From NCBI RefSeq assembly GCF_020829595.1, contig NZ_JAIVFW010000038.1, forward strand, positions 1 through 64,000: DNA of 64,000 bases. Direction: 5' to 3'. The DNA comes from Nostoc sp. CHAB 5844. Its GTDB lineage: Bacteria > Cyanobacteriota > Cyanobacteriia > Cyanobacteriales > Nostocaceae. A program made the position numbers and the translations under genes. The stretch's first letter is position 1. Every line of letters starts with the position of its first letter. Shown piece after piece: positions 60,884 through 64,000 of the stretch. A model generated the notes under the pieces. It saw only the letters and a program-made list of their open reading frames with translations, was not told the origin of the DNA and did not search any database.

Positions 60884-63073
60884 TTAACTATCTGGCGGTT
60901 GGGACAAAGTTGCACAACGGCTGGGTTCGTTTGATTGTAGTACAGTGATGCCTGGACGTTGAAGTTGAGCTAATTTTACTTTAACTATTTTTTCAGTTTG
61001 AGCAGGTGAATTATTTTCTGGCGAGCAAAGCCGCAACACTACCAAAGATGCCTGAGAATTTGGTGTATCGCTAGGTGCTGGTTCAAGCACTTGCAAAAAA
61101 CTGCCAGGTGGCAACTTCTGATTACTCAAGATAATTTCTTGGCTGTTAGTAATCACCCACCCAGGAGCCAGATTATTCAGCGAACGCTCACTAGTTGGAG
61201 CGGCAGCAGTTGGCTGTACATTAGGACTAAAAACAGTAGGAATTAACGGTGATTGCCAAAGCAGTCCTCGCACCAACAGTCCTAAAGAACCGGCAGCGAT
61301 CACAATAATCATTGGCACAATTAAATGAAGTGGTAGTTGCTGAAAAGAACTAGGCTTGTCTTCAGGAATTAAAGTTTTTTGCTCAGAAATATCTTCTAAC
61401 AAGGTAGATTGTAGGGGCTTAGGCGCAACGTTGGCAGTTGTGATGCTAGGACGCTCAACAATAGTCGCTTTGAGAGTTAGCTCTGGCTCAACATATTTCA
61501 CTTGATAATGGACTAAGGCGATCGTCACATTATCGTGTCCATTTTTGGTGTTAGCAATTTCCAGCAATTTGTCAGCAACTGTTACTAAGTCCGTTTCTTC
61601 TGTCAAAATTGGTAAAATTTCTGTTTCCCAGTATTCTTCCACACGATCAAAGTCACTTAAGCCATCTGATGTCAGCAAAAACACAGCATCTTCATCAAGA
61701 ATAAAACGCTGTGCTGTGGGATGTAACGCTGTACTAGAACTCATCCCTAATGCTTGAACCAATGAGCCAGAACTACTCTGCTGCACAGCTTCACGATAAA
61801 TGGCATATCCCAATCGTACTTCCCTAGAAGCAACATCATCGTCAAGGGTGACTTGGTAGCAACCATCCCGTGTAATCCAATAAGCGCGACTATCACCAAC
61901 GTGGGTAATATACATTTCATGTGCCACTGGCAATGCCATCACCAAAGTTGTACCCATGCGTTTTCGACCCTGACGATTTTCACTGTCATTGCGCTGGCTG
62001 ATTTTATCATTAGCAACTGCCACAGCTTGCTCTAAATCAGCCAGTAGCAGTGAGGGTTCTATATGATCGTAAGGAACTTTAGTGAGTTGCTGTACTTGCT
62101 GTTGAATAGTTTCAATTGCTAAATTAGATGCGACATTGCCACCTTCGTGTCCACCTATTCCATCACAAACAATAGCTAAGGCTGTTGCTTGCGGAGGTTT
62201 ACTCAACAATGTGCCACTAGGGGGATAACACGCATCTTCATTGCGTTGTCGTTTAGGGCCAGTGTCAGTTTTAGTGATAATCTTAATTTTCGGAGATTGC
62301 AATTCCCCTAATTCTGCCAATCCGCGATCTAAAACTGCAATTAATACTTCAGTTGAATTGATTTCTCCTTGAATTAAACAATTGCTAACATGGTTAACAA
62401 ATTCTGCTATTACTGGTTTGGTGTCTGGCAACAACTGCTGCCAAAACTCGCCTAAATCTGATAACTTTGGTGTGGTGAAGGTGTCAAACCGCAATTCTAA
62501 CAAGCGGACTAAAGACCCTTCCACTCTTAACAAGTCGGTGTCAATTAAGCTAGAAGCAACACCTTCACTTACTAAAGGCTGCCACAGATGAGCTAACTGC
62601 CATAGCCAATTCAATTGACGCATAGATGTAGCAGTGCGCCAAGCAGTAGTTAATTGGGGGCACAACCGTAATTGTGAGTTTGTCGTTGGTTCTGTTAATA
62701 ACGGCGGTTTTTCTAAAAGTAAAATTTCTTTGCGAGAGCGTCCATCCTTAAGAGACAGCACTCCATACACTTGCGGTATATGTAAGCTGTAGGGAATTAG
62801 TCTTAAATAAGCTCTGATGGTTTGTACATTTTCTGTTTCTAACCCTTGGGGGAGTAATCCAGGCTTAGTATCTAAGACCACAGATTTATTGATGACTAAA
62901 TAGCGATCGGCTAATATTTCTCCTGGACTACCCACATTGAGAACATCACCCACAACCCAAAGATATCGTTTGGGTAAGGGTGTAGAACATCGTTGGCAAA
63001 ACTTATGCGTCAGGGGATTGGCAGCCTGACAAAGTTCGTTTGGGCAGTAGAGGGTTGCCGCATCATTTTCCAT
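60884..63073 (-). CDS. PP2C-type phosphatase with zinc ribbon and degenerate kinase-like domain
   Basis: The 729-aa protein starts with a zinc ribbon (CPNELCQ and CQRCS, residues 10-29). A region of about 45-250 resembles a degenerate protein kinase fold (ADRYLVINK, ILLLEKPPLL, LWQLAHLWQPLVSEG, LSDLGEFW) without HRD or DFG motifs. The PP2C domain follows (about 265-515): QRNEDACYPP, VCDGIGGHEGG, ITHVGDSRAYW, LLTSDGLSDF and GHDNVTIALVHY. One membrane helix (about 588-610) precedes a secreted tail. It should dephosphorylate Ser/Thr. The pseudokinase label is by eye. Confidence 0.88.
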   Translation of the reverse strand: MENDAATLYCPNELCQAANPLTHKFCQRCSTPLPKRYLWVVGDVLNVGSPGEILADRYLVINKSVVLDTKPGLLPQGLETENVQTIRAYLRLIPYSLHIPQVYGVLSLKDGRSRKEILLLEKPPLLTEPTTNSQLRLCPQLTTAWRTATSMRQLNWLWQLAHLWQPLVSEGVASSLIDTDLLRVEGSLVRLLELRFDTFTTPKLSDLGEFWQQLLPDTKPVIAEFVNHVSNCLIQGEINSTEVLIAVLDRGLAELGELQSPKIKIITKTDTGPKRQRNEDACYPPSGTLLSKPPQATALAIVCDGIGGHEGGNVASNLAIETIQQQVQQLTKVPYDHIEPSLLLADLEQAVAVANDKISQRNDSENRQGRKRMGTTLVMALPVAHEMYITHVGDSRAYWITRDGCYQVTLDDDVASREVRLGYAIYREAVQQSSSGSLVQALGMSSSTALHPTAQRFILDEDAVFLLTSDGLSDFDRVEEYWETEILPILTEETDLVTVADKLLEIANTKNGHDNVTIALVHYQVKYVEPELTLKATIVERPSITTANVAPKPLQSTLLEDISEQKTLIPEDKPSSFQQLPLHLIVPMIIVIAAGSLGLLVRGLLWQSPLIPTVFSPNVQPTAAAPTSERSLNNLAPGWVITNSQEIILSNQKLPPGSFLQVLEPAPSDTPNSQASLVVLRLCSPENNSPAQTEKIVKVKLAQLQRPGITVLQSNEPSRCATLSQPPDS

Positions 63074-64000
63074 AGTGTTCGCACTGATTAGCGATTGGCA
63101 ATTTCTTCAAAAGCATAAGCAGTGAGCAGTAATCTAGACTGCTCTTGTTTCTGCAAACAGACGCATCCAAATGGGGATCATGATTCTAGCTGGGAAATAC
63201 CAGCCAATGCTAATACTTGGTTTAAAGAACTTATGCAAATATCACACTCCTTGGCCAATTCTACAGCCTCATCATAACTTCTATTGCTCTGTGACTTTCC
63301 GTTGCTAGAGCAACTAACTCTAGCACTGTCAACAAAGCTTAACCTTTACTTATCTGTAACTGGTTGCTTTGAGTTAATTAGACCACTAGAAAGCAACACA
63401 TAATGCAGCCGTTTCTTTAATTTATAGGTCAATATGGTTTAGTTAGAGTTAAAACTCTCTAAATTTACACATTGAATTGCACTATAAAGTTCAATTTAAG
63501 TTAAGCTGATGTGCTTTACTGAACTATATTGGGTGATCAGTAATAAACTTTAATTTAATTTTATTTAAGAATTAAAAACTTAGTTGTACTCTGCCAAACC
63601 AAGAATGAATTCTCTGTATTTGTAAATTATTGTTCCATTTGACAATCAGCAAGTCATTGTAGTTTGCAGTTAAAGATCAAAATTTTGGTGCTTAAAGTTA
63701 AAATAAGTATTAAAAGCCTCTGCTGCTTATTTGTGTAAAACCATTGGTGTAACGTTTTTTGCCCTCTATAGGCAATGTAATTTTGCTGTTGCCAAAAATA
63801 TAAATATTTTTTGCTAGTTTTTTTAAAAAAGTTTAACTAATTAATCTATTTGTTATGAACAAACCGAGCTTAACCTCAAAAAGTTGAAAGAGTTAGTATA
63901 ATTTCCTATTTTCCAAGTATTAGGAGTAGAATAATGGCTCTAAACAGTTAGGAGTGAGGTAGATTCTCACTCCTAACTCATCATTGTTGAATAAAAAGAC
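63074..64000. other. Non-coding right end
   Basis: About 930 AT-rich bases without a credible ORF, tRNA or recognised RNA. A T/A-rich tract lies near 63810-63840, and a hairpin near the window end (63947-63977). The PP2C promoter must lie near 63074-63250. The next gene is outside the window. Confidence 0.45.
63947..63977. terminator. Hairpin at window end
   Basis: GTTAGGAGTGAG (63947-63958) and CTCACTCCTAAC (63966-63977) form a perfect 12-bp stem with a 7-base loop, followed by TCATCATTG. There is no clear T-run. It may be a terminator or repeat. Confidence 0.45.

Noticed and set aside
63074-64000. tRNA or other RNA gene at the right end
   Set aside because: No cloverleaf or known small RNA pattern could be drawn; only a hairpin at 63947-63977.

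Overview
The window looks like a filamentous, probably heterocyst-forming (Nostocales-type) cyanobacterium. It has dense HIP1 octamers (GCGATCGC), heptanucleotide tandem repeats in many intergenic gaps, a nirA-nrtABCD-narB nitrate cluster behind an NtcA-type promoter, XisH/XisI, Uma2 nucleases, a cyanoexosortase, an IctB-type protein and a Gap2-type GAPDH. The genus cannot be fixed from the sequence alone.

Layout. 0.3-4.1 kb: a small unknown protein, an orphan HigA-type antitoxin beside a HigB toxin remnant, and an overlapping pair of XPB-like helicase and Bax1/DUF790 nuclease. A MITE-like element follows (4.2-4.5 kb). 4.5-11.5 kb: a minus-strand exopolysaccharide/exosortase cluster (Wzc-like, Wza-like, cyanoexosortase and partner, sugar aminotransferase). 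12-24.8 kb: housekeeping and signalling genes, namely a GAF protein with a degenerate histidine-kinase module, IctB, SmpB, a LuxR-type response regulator, LMW-PTP, EbfC, MurB, MurC, NadD, Gap2 and ThiL. 24.8-33.5 kb: an accessory island with three Uma2 genes and several Uma2 tail remnants, orphan antitoxin-like genes, XisHI and a complete diversity-generating retroelement (DGR). 33.6-42.8 kb: cyclophilin, EF-P, AccB, ArsR-type regulator, GerMN protein, ProS, acyltransferase and a HEAT-repeat protein. 43-56 kb: the nitrate regulon nirA-nrtABCD-nrtP-narB, then psiE-like and narM. 56.5-63 kb: FHA-PrsW, a hypothetical protein, CHAT-FHA and PP2C signalling proteins. The rest is non-coding.

The most interesting system is the DGR at 28.1-32.3 kb. 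A 125-bp template repeat (28166-28290) and a 125-bp variable repeat (29823-29947) match without gaps, and all 15 internal differences fall at template adenines. The variable repeat is the C-terminus of a caspase-like/EF-hand/FGE-fold protein. That gene overlaps a small EACC1-like partner gene upstream and is followed by avd and a DGR-type reverse transcriptase. This points to a self-diversifying caspase-type conflict or recognition module.

A second theme is repeat mobility. Members of intergenic repeat families lie in frame inside the helicase, NirA and MurB genes (and perhaps NarB), and two inverted copies flank nrtD.
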